A stretch of DNA of 64,000 nucleotides, from NCBI GenBank assembly GCA_003212315.1, contig QCQB01000002.1, forward strand, positions 1-64,000. Direction: 5' to 3'. The notes beneath the pieces were generated by a model that was not told the origin of the DNA, ran no database searches, and saw only the letters and a list, made by a program, of their open reading frames with translations. Origin of the DNA: SAR116 cluster bacterium AG-447-C21 (lineage in GTDB: Bacteria > Pseudomonadota > Alphaproteobacteria > Thalassobaculales > Thalassobaculaceae). A program made the translations under genes and the position numbers. Below, piece by piece: positions 1 to 8,365 of the stretch. Every line of letters starts with the position of its first letter. Positions within the stretch are counted from its first letter, which is position 1.

Positions 1-313
1 GTGCTTGATCAATTATCAAATTAAACACAACCAATGCTTTACTTAACTTTTTATTATTCAATAATTTTATTCCGCGATCCATTAACAATTCTATTCGGGG
101 AACTTTATGGGAGACCCAAATTTCCCAAATTTTTTTCTCAGCTATTTGGGCATCATCCTCTGAAGCAGACAGCTTCAAATCACTAAATAACTGCGGTAGC
201 CTTATATCCTTTTGATCAGAAAGAGCTGCGCTCGCGTTAGATAGCAAAGCCATTGCTGAAATCACTAGCAAAAAGTAACGTTTGCCGCTTCTTAGATTGT
301 AAAAAAGAGCCAT
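1..313 (-). CDS. TPR-type secreted protein, 3' end beyond window
   Basis: The reverse strand is open from an ATG at 313 to the left edge, giving 104 visible residues. A TAA stop lies directly before this ATG, so the start is fixed here or further inside. Residues 1-29 look like a Sec signal peptide: basic stretch (RSGKR at 8-12), hydrophobic core, and an A-S-A-A cleavage region near 27-30. The rest (about residues 30-104) is helical and ends in a pattern, 'LLMDRGIKLL' then 'KALVVFNLIID', that resembles the first TPR of a family of alphaproteobacterial secreted TPR proteins. Function is unknown; TPR proteins mediate protein contacts, here presumably in the periplasm. It lies downstream of rpmJ on the same strand. 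The TPR assignment rests on only one visible repeat. Confidence 0.7.
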   Translation of the reverse strand, partial: MALFYNLRSGKRYFLLVISAMALLSNASAALSDQKDIRLPQLFSDLKLSASEDDAQIAEKKIWEIWVSHKVPRIELLMDRGIKLLNNKKLSKALVVFNLIIDQA

Positions 314-432
314 TTAGAATGCGTTATACAGGTACAACTGTCCAACCAAGCATGTATTATTCAATCGACCTTTTGCAAGCCAAACATGCAAAGATATGTT
401 TTCAACAAGCGATTTTCTGCAACCGAAGACGA

Positions 433-558
433 CTAGCCTTGCCTCGCTTTAAAGCGGGGGTTAGTCTTGTTAATCACGTACACACGACCTTTACGTCGAA
501 CCACTCTGCAGTTCCGGTCCCTATTTTTAAGCGTTTTCAACGAGTTTGCGACCTTCAT
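433..558 (-). CDS. rpmJ: 50S ribosomal protein L36
   Basis: A 41-residue protein read on the reverse strand, starting M-K-V-A-N-S-L-K and ending R-F-K-A-R-Q-G. This matches the L36 family throughout: a short, highly basic zinc-ribbon-like ribosomal protein of the large subunit. The internal segment [18 protein letters not shown] is typical of the longer, Cys-poor form seen in many Proteobacteria, which keeps only one of the zinc cysteines. A purine-rich ribosome binding site (AGAGGATAGG) precedes the ATG. A good sigma-70-type promoter lies upstream at 593-621. The gene is too short for usual ORF cut-offs and is easily missed. A longer open frame on the opposite strand (253-579) is its shadow. 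Confidence 0.95.
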   Translation of the reverse strand: MKVANSLKTLKNRDRNCRVVRRKGRVYVINKTNPRFKARQG

Positions 559-592
559 GGTACTAACCTATCCTCTTGAATTCTGAGCGCGA

Positions 593-621
593 ACAATATT
601 CAGCCATTGGTTTTTTGTCAA
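593..621 (-). promoter_or_regulatory. sigma-70-type promoter of rpmJ
   Basis: On the reverse strand a perfect -35 hexamer TTGACA (616-621) is followed, after exactly 17 bases, by TATTGT (593-598), which matches four of six positions of the -10 consensus. It lies about 35 bases upstream of the rpmJ start codon, so rpmJ has its own promoter. Confidence 0.55.
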
Positions 622-728
622 CCGTATCCATTTTAATTTTAGTAAAAATTATCGTGCCATGGGTTAGAATATATGATTAGAGTGAGAGGCGCACAATTTG
701 CGCGTCCGTTGTAAGGAAAATCTCAAAA

Positions 729-1616
729 ATGCAATCGAAAACGCCACAAAACAATCAACTTAAAGGTTGGATACTTGGGATTTTAGGTATCCTCACACTG
801 TCGCCCGACACGTTGATTATTCGCCTTGTTGACTCTGATCCATGGACTTTTATTGCATGGCGTGGTGCGTTTATGGCTGTTGGCATGCTTTTCATTCTGA
901 GTTTTAGTTACCGACTGCAAGTTTTCTCAAAATTTTTTGCAGTCGGCTGGCTGGGATGTCTAATCGCTGTCATATTTTCTATCAATAATGTTTTTTTCCA
1001 ACTTTCCGTGCAAACTACAGCCGTAGCTAACACGCTTGTAATCGTGGCGACTTCACCACTATTTGCTGCTGTAATGTCTGTTTTATTTTTAAAAGAACGC
1101 ATAAAGAATAAAACCTGGGCCGCAATCTTAGTCTCTGTAATTGGTGTCAGTATAGTATTTATAGGTAAACTAGAAAGTGGAGATCTGTTTGGTAACTTTG
1201 CTGCACTACTAGTAGCTGTCGGCATGGGAGCTCATTTCGTGCTTGTCAGATTAGCCCGGCCAACCGATATGGCTCCTGCAGTCGCTATTGCGAGTGTTTT
1301 AACATGTCTTATAGGATTAGTAATGGCCCCAGATCTATATTTATCTCCACACCAGTTTGGCTACCTTGCTGCATTGGGATTAATACTTTTGCCAGTTTCA
1401 TTCATCTTTCTTACTAGAGCTCCCATTTATATAACAGCACCAGAAGTAAGCTTAATACTATTGCTTGAAACTATACTTGGACCGTTATGGGTTTGGATGG
1501 TCATACAAGAAGAACCACCTTTAGCTACACTAATTGGAGGCGCATTGATAATGTTGACCCTAATATTTCACGCAATTGCCAGTCTTCGAGATAACCAGAA
1601 AAAACCAAATCAATAA
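729..1616 (+). CDS. EamA/DMT-family transporter
   Basis: A 295-residue, strongly hydrophobic protein with about ten predicted membrane helices in two EamA repeats. The length and the acidic motif near the end (SLILLLETILGPLWVW, about residues 238-253) are typical of drug/metabolite transporters, inner-membrane permeases that usually export amino acids, nucleosides or other metabolites; the substrate cannot be read from sequence. An AAGGA ribosome binding site lies about 11 bases before the ATG. The next gene, an amidohydrolase, starts 9 bases after the stop codon, so the two are co-transcribed and possibly translationally coupled, suggesting the transporter handles a substrate or product of that hydrolase. 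The alternative of general export is open. Confidence 0.85.
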   Translation: MQSKTPQNNQLKGWILGILGILTLSPDTLIIRLVDSDPWTFIAWRGAFMAVGMLFILSFSYRLQVFSKFFAVGWLGCLIAVIFSINNVFFQLSVQTTAVANTLVIVATSPLFAAVMSVLFLKERIKNKTWAAILVSVIGVSIVFIGKLESGDLFGNFAALLVAVGMGAHFVLVRLARPTDMAPAVAIASVLTCLIGLVMAPDLYLSPHQFGYLAALGLILLPVSFIFLTRAPIYITAPEVSLILLLETILGPLWVWMVIQEEPPLATLIGGALIMLTLIFHAIASLRDNQKKPNQ

Positions 1617-1625
1617 TGTAAATAC

Positions 1626-2555
1626 ATGGCAAACGACATGAAAAAACTCAAAATTGTTGATGCGCATCATCATTTTTGGAATCTCTCTGAAAATTATTAT
1701 CCATGGTTACAGAATAGTGAGGAAAAACATTTTTTTTTAGGAGACTATACAGAATTAAAACGGGATTATCTCCCACACGATTATTTACAAGACGCATCCG
1801 ACTATAACGTTTTAGCCACCGTGCATGTTGAGGCAGAGTGGGATCGTAATGATCAAGTGGGTGAAACCAAATGGCTTCAAAAGATTAACAAAACATCCGG
1901 CATGCCAAACGCAATTGTGGGTCATGTATGGTTGAGCGCTAATAATTGTGAAGAGGTTTTGTATAAACATAGACAATTTGAACTATTTCGGGGAGTGAGA
2001 TCCAAGCCAGAGACTGCTCTAACTTGTGATCACACTAAACCAACAGGAGCAGGCAGTATGCATGATCCGAATTGGCAGAATGGAATTGCTATTCTTGAAC
2101 AAATGCAATTGAGTTATGATCTCAGAGTGCCCTATTGGCATCTTTATGAAGCAGCGGATGTATTGGGTCCATATACAGATTTAAAAGTAGTGCTAAACCA
2201 TACAGGGTTTCCGTGGGATAGGAGCAAGAATGGCATAAAGGCTTGGAAGCAAGCTATGAAATCTGTCGCCGCCTGCCCCAATATATGCGTAAAAATCTCA
2301 GAACTTGGTTTGAAAGAATCACCATGGACGGTCGATAATAACCGGCAGGTAGTCCTAGATACCATCGACGTTTTTGGAGTTGAACGTTGTATGTGGGCCT
2401 CTAACTTTCCAGTAGCTAGTTTAAAAGTTTCTTATAGAGACCAGTTAGACGGGATGCTTGAGATAATGAGCGGATTATCCGACTATGATCTTCAAAAAAT
2501 ATTTTTTCAAAATGCCATAGATTTTTATAAAATTCATCTGCCTTCAAACAACTGA
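1626..2555 (+). CDS. COG3618-type amidohydrolase (paralogue A)
   Basis: A 309-residue TIM-barrel metal-dependent hydrolase of the amidohydrolase-2 group, related to L-fuconolactonase and 2-pyrone-4,6-dicarboxylate lactonase. The N-terminal signature V-D-A-H-H-H-F-W (about residues 11-18) holds the metal-binding HxH. Other family segments are HVEAEWD near 75, LNHTGFPWD near 190 and ASNFPV near 258, the last holding the conserved region that normally precedes the active-site aspartate or serine. The family opens lactones or hydrolyses C-C/C-N bonds in sugar-acid and aromatic catabolism; the exact substrate is unknown. It follows the DMT transporter with a 9-base gap. A clear paralogue lies at 6839-7744. 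A second in-frame ATG at 1638 is an alternative start; neither has a clear ribosome binding site. Confidence 0.85.
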   Translation: MANDMKKLKIVDAHHHFWNLSENYYPWLQNSEEKHFFLGDYTELKRDYLPHDYLQDASDYNVLATVHVEAEWDRNDQVGETKWLQKINKTSGMPNAIVGHVWLSANNCEEVLYKHRQFELFRGVRSKPETALTCDHTKPTGAGSMHDPNWQNGIAILEQMQLSYDLRVPYWHLYEAADVLGPYTDLKVVLNHTGFPWDRSKNGIKAWKQAMKSVAACPNICVKISELGLKESPWTVDNNRQVVLDTIDVFGVERCMWASNFPVASLKVSYRDQLDGMLEIMSGLSDYDLQKIFFQNAIDFYKIHLPSNN

Positions 2556-2603
2556 CTGCCAGCAGCCCACCAGGACAACATTGTGAAAGCAATCAATTTT
2601 TTG

Positions 2604-3023
2604 CTAGTCAATAAAAAGTTTTAAAACCAATACGTAACGGAAAATTTTTCCAATTGAGACTAAGATAATAAACTTAAAAAAATTAACTCTTAATACTCCA
2701 GCTAAAAAGGTTAAAGGATCGCCTACAAATGGAACCCAAGAGAATATTAAGGTCCATATTCCAAACTTATTAAACCAATTGGATGCCATGGTTAACGAAT
2801 TCGGCCTTATTGGAAACCAGCGCTTATTTGCTAATTGCGAGAAAAAAAAACCCAAAGCCCAATTTACAACAGAGCCCAAAATATTACCAAAAGATGCAAA
2901 TATAAGGAGAAATGAAATATCGGAGTGGCCAGCCATAGCCATTTTCAGTAGCAATATCTCCGAGGCGGTTGGGAACAATGTCGCGGAAACGAAAGCAGCC
3001 GCAAAAATACTCAAATAGTCCAC
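2604..3023 (-). CDS. YqaA-family VTT-domain membrane protein
   Basis: A 139-residue inner-membrane protein with about four hydrophobic segments. Its start (YLSIFAAAFVSATLFPTASE), central NWALGFF segment and a loop carrying W-V-P-F-V-G-D-P-L-T (about residues 96-105) match the YqaA family, a short relative of the DedA/VTT (SNARE-associated) membrane proteins. The conserved G-D-P motif in a re-entrant loop is characteristic. DedA relatives act in phospholipid flipping and membrane homeostasis; YqaA itself has no firmly assigned function. The length is close to that of the E. coli protein. It is convergent with the upstream amidohydrolase and divergent from the class II aldolase, and is probably monocistronic. 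Confidence 0.85.
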   Translation of the reverse strand: MDYLSIFAAAFVSATLFPTASEILLLKMAMAGHSDISFLLIFASFGNILGSVVNWALGFFFSQLANKRWFPIRPNSLTMASNWFNKFGIWTLIFSWVPFVGDPLTFLAGVLRVNFFKFIILVSIGKIFRYVLVLKLFID

Positions 3024-3216
3024 ATAATACCCCGGAAAAATAAATTGATCCGCTCTATTCTAGTTTAAAGACCGGATGTAGATATCCACGGACTCCAACA
3101 TTCAGTTTATCCCTTATATAAAATTAAACAAAAGTGCTATTATTTTTTCTTCAAAGATAAAATATTTCGAGGTATTGTTGGAACTTGTATTTTAAACTTT
3201 GGCCGTGGTGGAGAAC

Positions 3217-3963
3217 ATGAACCCTGATTTAAAACAACAAAGGATCGATTTAGCTTGTGCTCTAAGGTGGGCGGCTAGATTAAATCTACACGAAGGGGTT
3301 GATAACCATTTCTCTCTGGCAGTCCCAGATGAAGACGGCACTATGCGTGGCAATAGATTTTTAATAAACCCCTATGGCTGGCATTGGTCTGAAGTTACCG
3401 CATCATCACTCGTCTTGTGTAATGACAAAGGTGAAGTTATAGAGGGAGATAACGAAGTAGAGGATACAGCCTTTTTTATCCATAGCAGAATCCATATGGG
3501 TGCTCCCCATGCAATTTGCGTGTTACATACACATATGCCCTATGCAACCTCTATTACTTTATTGAAGGAGGGGCGTCTGGAAATGATCGAGCAGAATGCT
3601 TTAATGTTTGATGGAAGAATCTCATACGACGATGACTACGAGGGACTGGCATTGGCGGAAGATGAGGGTAATCGACTAGCCCGTAAGATTGGTAATAAAT
3701 CTATACTTTTTATGGCAAGTCATGGCGTGGTCGTCGCAGGTGCGACAGTAGCTGATGCCTTTAATGACTTATATTACTTAGAGCGTGCAGCAATGTTCCA
3801 GGTGTTGGCAAAGTCACAGGGGAAACCCCTTCGAGGTATATCTGATCGTGTTCGAAAAGAGACCCAAAAGCAGTTTGTGACAGAGGCACCAAAGTTAGCA
3901 GGCAGGCATTTTTCCGCTTTAAGACGCGTGCTAGATAATACAGAACCAACGTATAGACACTAA
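3217..3963 (+). CDS. class II aldolase/adducin family protein
   Basis: About 248 residues with the class II aldolase fold. The zinc-binding pair is seen in VLHTHMPYATS (about residues 106-116) and the third histidine in MASHGVVVAGATV (about 168-180). Members of this family include L-fuculose-phosphate aldolase, ribulose-5-phosphate 4-epimerase and decarboxylating enzymes of four-carbon acid catabolism; the sequence alone does not pick one. I chose the ATG at 3217, which follows GGTGGAG closely; a TTG at 3199 in the same frame is possible but has no ribosome binding site. The gene stands alone on the plus strand, its stop 10 bases from the end of the convergent PLP-enzyme gene. Sharing a neighbourhood with two amidohydrolases and a ThDP enzyme suggests a role in a sugar-acid or hydroxy-acid pathway. 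Confidence 0.85.
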   Translation: MNPDLKQQRIDLACALRWAARLNLHEGVDNHFSLAVPDEDGTMRGNRFLINPYGWHWSEVTASSLVLCNDKGEVIEGDNEVEDTAFFIHSRIHMGAPHAICVLHTHMPYATSITLLKEGRLEMIEQNALMFDGRISYDDDYEGLALAEDEGNRLARKIGNKSILFMASHGVVVAGATVADAFNDLYYLERAAMFQVLAKSQGKPLRGISDRVRKETQKQFVTEAPKLAGRHFSALRRVLDNTEPTYRH

Positions 3964-3973
3964 ATTTTCTTAT

Positions 3974-4987
3974 TTATATCCATGCAGATAAAGCTTGCTG
4001 AAGATCGCCTTGAATATCTTCAATATTTTCAAGTCCAATAGAAAGTTGGAAGTAGTTATTTTCTGCCCCTAAAAGCCTTTTAATTTCCTCTGGAACTGAA
4101 CCATATAATGCAGAAGCCGGATGCCAAATAGTACTGGACGGTCCGCCTACAATTTCGGAAACCGAGAATAAGTTCAATTTTTCCCGAAAATCTAAGATGG
4201 CTTTATCAGTCGCGGCGAGGACTATTGAAAACACAGCTCCAGATCCACCGAGAGTTTTTGAGGCGTACTCAAAATCCGGATGACTTTTAAGTCCCAAATG
4301 ATTTACACCAGCCACCTTATCATCAGAAAATAAAAGCTCAGCTATATGATTTGCACTCCTGCTTTGCTGTTCCATTCTTTTTTCTAGGTTATTTAGCCCC
4401 GTGATTATCTTTTTTTGCTCATCCATTGATAATACACTTCCCAATACCCTTTGCAAAAAACCAAGTTTTTCTTGAATGAACTCTCGACCTTTAGCAACGA
4501 CAACACAACCACCTTCGACACCCATCGTCCCACTTAAATAACCTTTTGCATCATGGATCACGACGTCAAACCCAGCCTGGACGGGGTTGAAAAGGTGCGG
4601 GGTTGCTAATGTATTATCGCAAACACTTATTAATTCATTTGCTCTAGCAAATTCCGTGATCGATGCAAAATCAGGAACCCTGAAAGATGGCCGTTTTAAG
4701 CTCTCTGCCCAAATCAGGCGAGTATTCTCCTGCTTAACCAATTTTAAAGTCTGTTGGCTAAAATCCTGTACGTAGCTAAAAGTGAGTCCAGAAGTTCGTC
4801 TTCGAACACTTTCAAAGATTTTGTAAACATCATCGCTCAAATTATCAGAAGCTATTATGTGTGCTCCCGTTTCCACCAAGTCCAACACCGTTGCAAAAGC
4901 AGCCCTTCCCGAGGAGAAGCTATATCCTATATCGCCAGATAATCGTTCTGATATTGCCTTGCCTAATTTATCTTCTGAGTCTTCCAT
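3974..4987 (-). CDS. divergent, N-terminally short Cys/Met-metabolism PLP enzyme
   Basis: A 337-residue fold-type I PLP protein related to cystathionine gamma-synthase/beta-lyase. Recognisable parts are SFSSGRAA (about 23-30, PLP phosphate loop), C-D-N-T-L-A-T-P (about 122-129, the PLP-ring aspartate), the candidate Schiff-base lysine in HDAKGYLSG (about 143-151), and the C-terminal QLSIGLENIED. It is about 50 residues shorter than the family because the N-terminal arm, which brings the Tyr-x-Arg of the neighbouring subunit into the active site, is absent. A TAA directly before the ATG rules out a longer start. The usual PLP-stacking tyrosine region and the C-terminal arginine that binds the substrate carboxylate (here Gln) are also changed. 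Activity may therefore be altered or lost. It lies 75 bases downstream of the ThDP enzyme on the same strand. Confidence 0.75.
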   Translation of the reverse strand: MEDSEDKLGKAISERLSGDIGYSFSSGRAAFATVLDLVETGAHIIASDNLSDDVYKIFESVRRRTSGLTFSYVQDFSQQTLKLVKQENTRLIWAESLKRPSFRVPDFASITEFARANELISVCDNTLATPHLFNPVQAGFDVVIHDAKGYLSGTMGVEGGCVVVAKGREFIQEKLGFLQRVLGSVLSMDEQKKIITGLNNLEKRMEQQSRSANHIAELLFSDDKVAGVNHLGLKSHPDFEYASKTLGGSGAVFSIVLAATDKAILDFREKLNLFSVSEIVGGPSSTIWHPASALYGSVPEEIKRLLGAENNYFQLSIGLENIEDIQGDLQQALSAWI

Positions 4988-5062
4988 TTATTTTGTTTCT
5001 ATCCTGAAAACTATATATTCAAACTAGTCAGATCGTTTAAAAATTGAACTCAGGGGCCAACG

Positions 5063-6610
5063 TTAACGCAACATCACCTCTATTAAGTGTGGCCCTGGCA
5101 GGGCAGTTGCCCGGGCTAATTGTTCATTGAACTCCTCGGTGTCAGTTGCCCTCGTTGCTTGAACACCCATTCCTTTCGCTAGGCAACCCCAGTCTATCTC
5201 CGGTCGACCAAGTTCCAACATATCGAGAGCTTTTCGTCCTGGGTTCCGGGCTCCCACATTGGCCAGTTCTCCCTTTAGGATAGAATATGCGCCGTTATTG
5301 AAAATGATATTAATTACATCACACCCTTCTCTAGCCTGTGTCCAAAGTGCTTGTAAAGTATACATACCAGAGCCATCTCCCTCTGTGCATATCACTTTCC
5401 GGTCTGGGCACGCTAGTGCCGCGCCAGTCGCATACGGTAGCCCTAACCCTATTGATCCGCCTGTTAAAGACATCCAATCATGAGGTCGCGCCCCTTGGGT
5501 AAATGGCATAAAACCTCTACCCGTGGTAACAGATTCGTCAGCTATAATTGCATTTTCTGGCATTAAGTTGCCGATTGCAGAAGCAATAGTTTCTGGAGTT
5601 AGCGCGCCCGTTCTTAATTCGGGGAGATCGAGTTCTTGTAATTTTGGTTCAAAATTGTGAGCATCCAGTTCATCTGCAAGGGCTTCGATAACGCTAACAT
5701 GGTTGTCATCGATACTCGCTAGTTGATGCACATCACAACCATCTGGAATCAATACACTGGGCTTATTTGGATAAGCAAAAAAGGCTACCGGGGTTTTTGT
5801 CCCAAGCAGAATAATATCATTAACACTCTCTAATTGTTTCAATGCCACATCCACTGGATATTGAATACGTTCAATGGCTACTCGACCTGCCCCTCGCTGC
5901 CAACGCCCATTGGCTGTCATACATGAGAGTCTACAGCCTGTTTTAGCTTGTATTTTTCCTAGTAGCTCTAGAGTATCCTGGCGCAACGCTCTTCCAGTCA
6001 TATGGATCAATGTTTCACCATCAGACATCAGGGTAGCGGCGACTTTCGTAATTACATCTCTTGAAACCTGCGGTCTATCTTGAACGGTCATCGGACTTGC
6101 GTCGGATACCGCTTCATCCCAAGCCGTATTCGCGGGTAGGATTAATGTTGCAATTTGGCCAGCCCCAGTTTTAGCGGCGGCTACTGCATTCGCTCCATCT
6201 AATGCGACATCCTTTGACGATTGAGAAGTCTTAACCCACCCGGAAACAGGGGCAGCTATTCCCTCAATATCAGCGGTCAATGGTGCATCGTATTCGATAT
6301 GATATGTGGCATGTTCGCCTACTATATTTACAATAGGTGTGTTTGCTTTTTTTGCGTTATGAAGATTAGCAAGTCCATTACCAAGCCCAGGCCCAAGATG
6401 CAGAAGTGTCGATGCCGGCTTATCCGCCATTCGGCCATATCCATCAGCCATGCCAGTCACTACTCCTTCAAACAAGCCAAGCACACAGCGCATTCCATCG
6501 ACGTGATCTAATGCGGCAACGAAGTGCATCTCCGAAGTGCCAGGGTTTGTGAAACAAATCTCGACACCCGATTTAACTAAAGTGCGAACTAGTGATTCTG
6601 CGCCATTCAT
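5063..6610 (-). CDS. ThDP-dependent acetolactate synthase/decarboxylase-like enzyme
   Basis: A 515-residue thiamine-diphosphate enzyme in the acetolactate synthase large-subunit/benzoylformate decarboxylase superfamily. The N-terminal Pyr domain contains F-T-N-P-G-T-S-E (20-27) and the cofactor-activating glutamate at E48 (GLFEGVVTGMADGYGR). The central domain is about 190-320. The C-terminal PP domain carries the ThDP motif, G-D-G-S-G near 410 ending in I-I-F-N-N about 30 residues later. No acetolactate synthase small subunit is nearby, so it is probably not the biosynthetic enzyme but a 2-oxo-acid decarboxylase or a carboligase; the annotation 'acetolactate synthase large subunit' would be generic. 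It is the first gene of a two-gene operon with the divergent PLP enzyme and divergent from amidohydrolase B. Confidence 0.85.
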   Translation of the reverse strand: MNGAESLVRTLVKSGVEICFTNPGTSEMHFVAALDHVDGMRCVLGLFEGVVTGMADGYGRMADKPASTLLHLGPGLGNGLANLHNAKKANTPIVNIVGEHATYHIEYDAPLTADIEGIAAPVSGWVKTSQSSKDVALDGANAVAAAKTGAGQIATLILPANTAWDEAVSDASPMTVQDRPQVSRDVITKVAATLMSDGETLIHMTGRALRQDTLELLGKIQAKTGCRLSCMTANGRWQRGAGRVAIERIQYPVDVALKQLESVNDIILLGTKTPVAFFAYPNKPSVLIPDGCDVHQLASIDDNHVSVIEALADELDAHNFEPKLQELDLPELRTGALTPETIASAIGNLMPENAIIADESVTTGRGFMPFTQGARPHDWMSLTGGSIGLGLPYATGAALACPDRKVICTEGDGSGMYTLQALWTQAREGCDVINIIFNNGAYSILKGELANVGARNPGRKALDMLELGRPEIDWGCLAKGMGVQATRATDTEEFNEQLARATALPGPHLIEVMLR

Positions 6611-6838
6611 TGAAATACATTCTCCCTTAAGACTGAAGTCGGGAATCTACCAGACTTCTAAAACCTAAAGCAAACTCATTATTCAAAATGAAAGAGACTT
6701 TTAAATGTTCTATAATACAACGCAATTTCATCTATTAAGGATGATTTAATAAGTTGCCTATATTTTTATATGTAAATTCTGTAACACTACTTTATCGCAC
6801 CGGAATAACAATGAATTTTTCAACAGGGCTTTTGACCA

Positions 6839-7744
6839 ATGACAATACCCCCCATCGTAGATGCGCATCATCATTTCTGGGATCTGTCCCTAAAGAAACA
6901 TCCATGGCTAGACGGACGACAAAATATTAAGAGTTTTAGGTATGGAGACTATTCAAAAATCTGTAAAAATTATCTTTTGGAAGATTACAAAAATGACTGG
7001 GGTAATCATCAAATTGTAAAAAGTATTTATGTAGAAACCGAATGGGATTCTGCGGACCCCATAGGCGAAACGGCTTGGGTCCAAAACTATTACGAAAAAT
7101 ATGGTTTTCCAAACGCGCTAGTTGGCCAGATTTGGTTTGAAAATGATAACGTAGACCAAGTACTCGGTGATCACAAACAATTCCCTATAAGCAGATCGGT
7201 CCGCCAAAAACCAAAATCGTGCACATCATTTGCGGAATTTAAACCTAATCTTCCCGGATCAATGGGGGATCCAAATTTTAGGAATGGTTATAAAAATTTA
7301 CTTAAACACAAATTACACTATGACCTGCAGACACCTTGGTGGCATCTTGGCGAAGCCGCAATGTTAGCGCGAGATTTTCCAGACACTCTAATTATTTTGA
7401 ATCATACAGGGCTCCCTTCCGACAGAACTCCAAAGGGCCTCGATAGGTGGCGATCTGCTATTCAAGAATTTGCTTTCCAACCAAACACTGCAATTAAATT
7501 ATCCGGCATAGGGATATCTGGTCATCAATGGAACCCGCAAGAAAACAATCGCATAATTAGGGATGCAATTGTTGCATTTGGAGTAGAACGATGTATGTTT
7601 GCATCTAACTTTCCTGTAGATGGATTGTGTGACAGTTTCGACACAATCTTTCAGAATTTTAAGAATATAGCCTCAAATTTTTCAATCAAAGATCAGTCGG
7701 CGTTATTCCATGATAATGCACTAAAATACTACCAACCATTATAA
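6839..7744 (+). CDS. COG3618-type amidohydrolase (paralogue B)
   Basis: A 301-residue TIM-barrel hydrolase clearly paralogous to the one at 1626-2555. Shared segments include V-D-A-H-H-H-F-W (about residues 7-14), YVETEWD against HVEAEWD, GSMGDPNFRNG against GSMHDPNWQNG, LNHTGLPSDR, and VERCMFASNFPVDG against VERCMWASNFPVAS. The HxH and the other conserved polar residues remain, so both copies look active. By family knowledge it would hydrolyse a lactone or cyclic/acylated intermediate; the substrate is unknown. A CAGGG ribosome binding site lies about ten bases before the ATG. It is transcribed away from the ThDP-enzyme operon across a 228-base shared promoter region, which suggests joint control of both units. 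Divergence between the paralogues points to different substrates. Confidence 0.85.
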   Translation: MTIPPIVDAHHHFWDLSLKKHPWLDGRQNIKSFRYGDYSKICKNYLLEDYKNDWGNHQIVKSIYVETEWDSADPIGETAWVQNYYEKYGFPNALVGQIWFENDNVDQVLGDHKQFPISRSVRQKPKSCTSFAEFKPNLPGSMGDPNFRNGYKNLLKHKLHYDLQTPWWHLGEAAMLARDFPDTLIILNHTGLPSDRTPKGLDRWRSAIQEFAFQPNTAIKLSGIGISGHQWNPQENNRIIRDAIVAFGVERCMFASNFPVDGLCDSFDTIFQNFKNIASNFSIKDQSALFHDNALKYYQPL

Positions 7745-7894
7745 TATGTTTACCACAACTCAATCAGATGATTGATTCTGTCAAAGACAAAAATTTGTAT
7801 CTCAAAAAATAGAAAGGAAGACTTTTTATCCATGGAGGTGTATGAGTTATTACTTAATCAATATATTTTACTCTGAAAGTGAAACCCTGCAATA

Positions 7895-8353
7895 ATGGCC
7901 GTCAAACCAAAAACTGATAAGCCTAAATTATTAGATAAAATACTTGAGTTACCATACAGAAAGCTATTTGGACGCACTGGAAAAATTGTGATTGCAAGTT
8001 CGCTCGTTATTTTTCTGATTACCAAGTTTTTTCTTGGTATAGAAACAGTTCGTTTAGATCCTAAAACCTGTAAGCTATCTAATTGGGACATTGCTTATCT
8101 TCTTTTTCATAAGAAAACAATTCTAAAAAATACCTCTACGTCATTCCAAAAGTCGATGAGAAAAAATCAGATTATGTTGCGCCAAATAAATGACGGTATA
8201 AATCCCTTTGAGTCACCAACCGATGGCAATGTCAAAAGAGCCAGAAAAATCAATCGGGATAAATTTTTTTGGAAGACTATGGGCAAACGCCTGGTTAAAG
8301 AAAACCAAGCGATCATAAAATGTTTAGGTAAATTGCCAAGATATAAGTTTTAA
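7895..8353 (+). CDS. hypothetical single-pass membrane protein
   Basis: A 152-residue protein I do not recognise. Residues 1-28 are basic and cytoplasmic in character, 29-50 form one hydrophobic helix (GKIVIASSLVIFLITKFFLG), and the remaining about 100 residues are strongly basic (many Lys/Arg/Asn) with two cysteines (about 59 and 144). The net charge is high and positive, which could favour binding to membrane phospholipid or nucleic acid, but this is speculation. Codon use resembles the surroundings. No clear ribosome binding site precedes the ATG. It stands alone between amidohydrolase B and the convergent msrP. The reverse strand is also open for 77 codons here, but the plus-strand reading with a well-formed membrane segment is the more credible gene. 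Confidence 0.5.
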   Translation: MAVKPKTDKPKLLDKILELPYRKLFGRTGKIVIASSLVIFLITKFFLGIETVRLDPKTCKLSNWDIAYLLFHKKTILKNTSTSFQKSMRKNQIMLRQINDGINPFESPTDGNVKRARKINRDKFFWKTMGKRLVKENQAIIKCLGKLPRYKF

Positions 8354-8365
8354 ATTACATGAGTT

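Noticed and set aside
253-579. 108-codon plus-strand open frame
   Set aside because: It lies antisense over rpmJ and the start of the TPR gene, both of which have family similarity or a signal peptide; this frame shows neither.
674-715. Short inverted repeat GCGCA/TGCGC before the DMT gene
   Set aside because: Only five-base arms; expected by chance in this length, and no other evidence of an operator.
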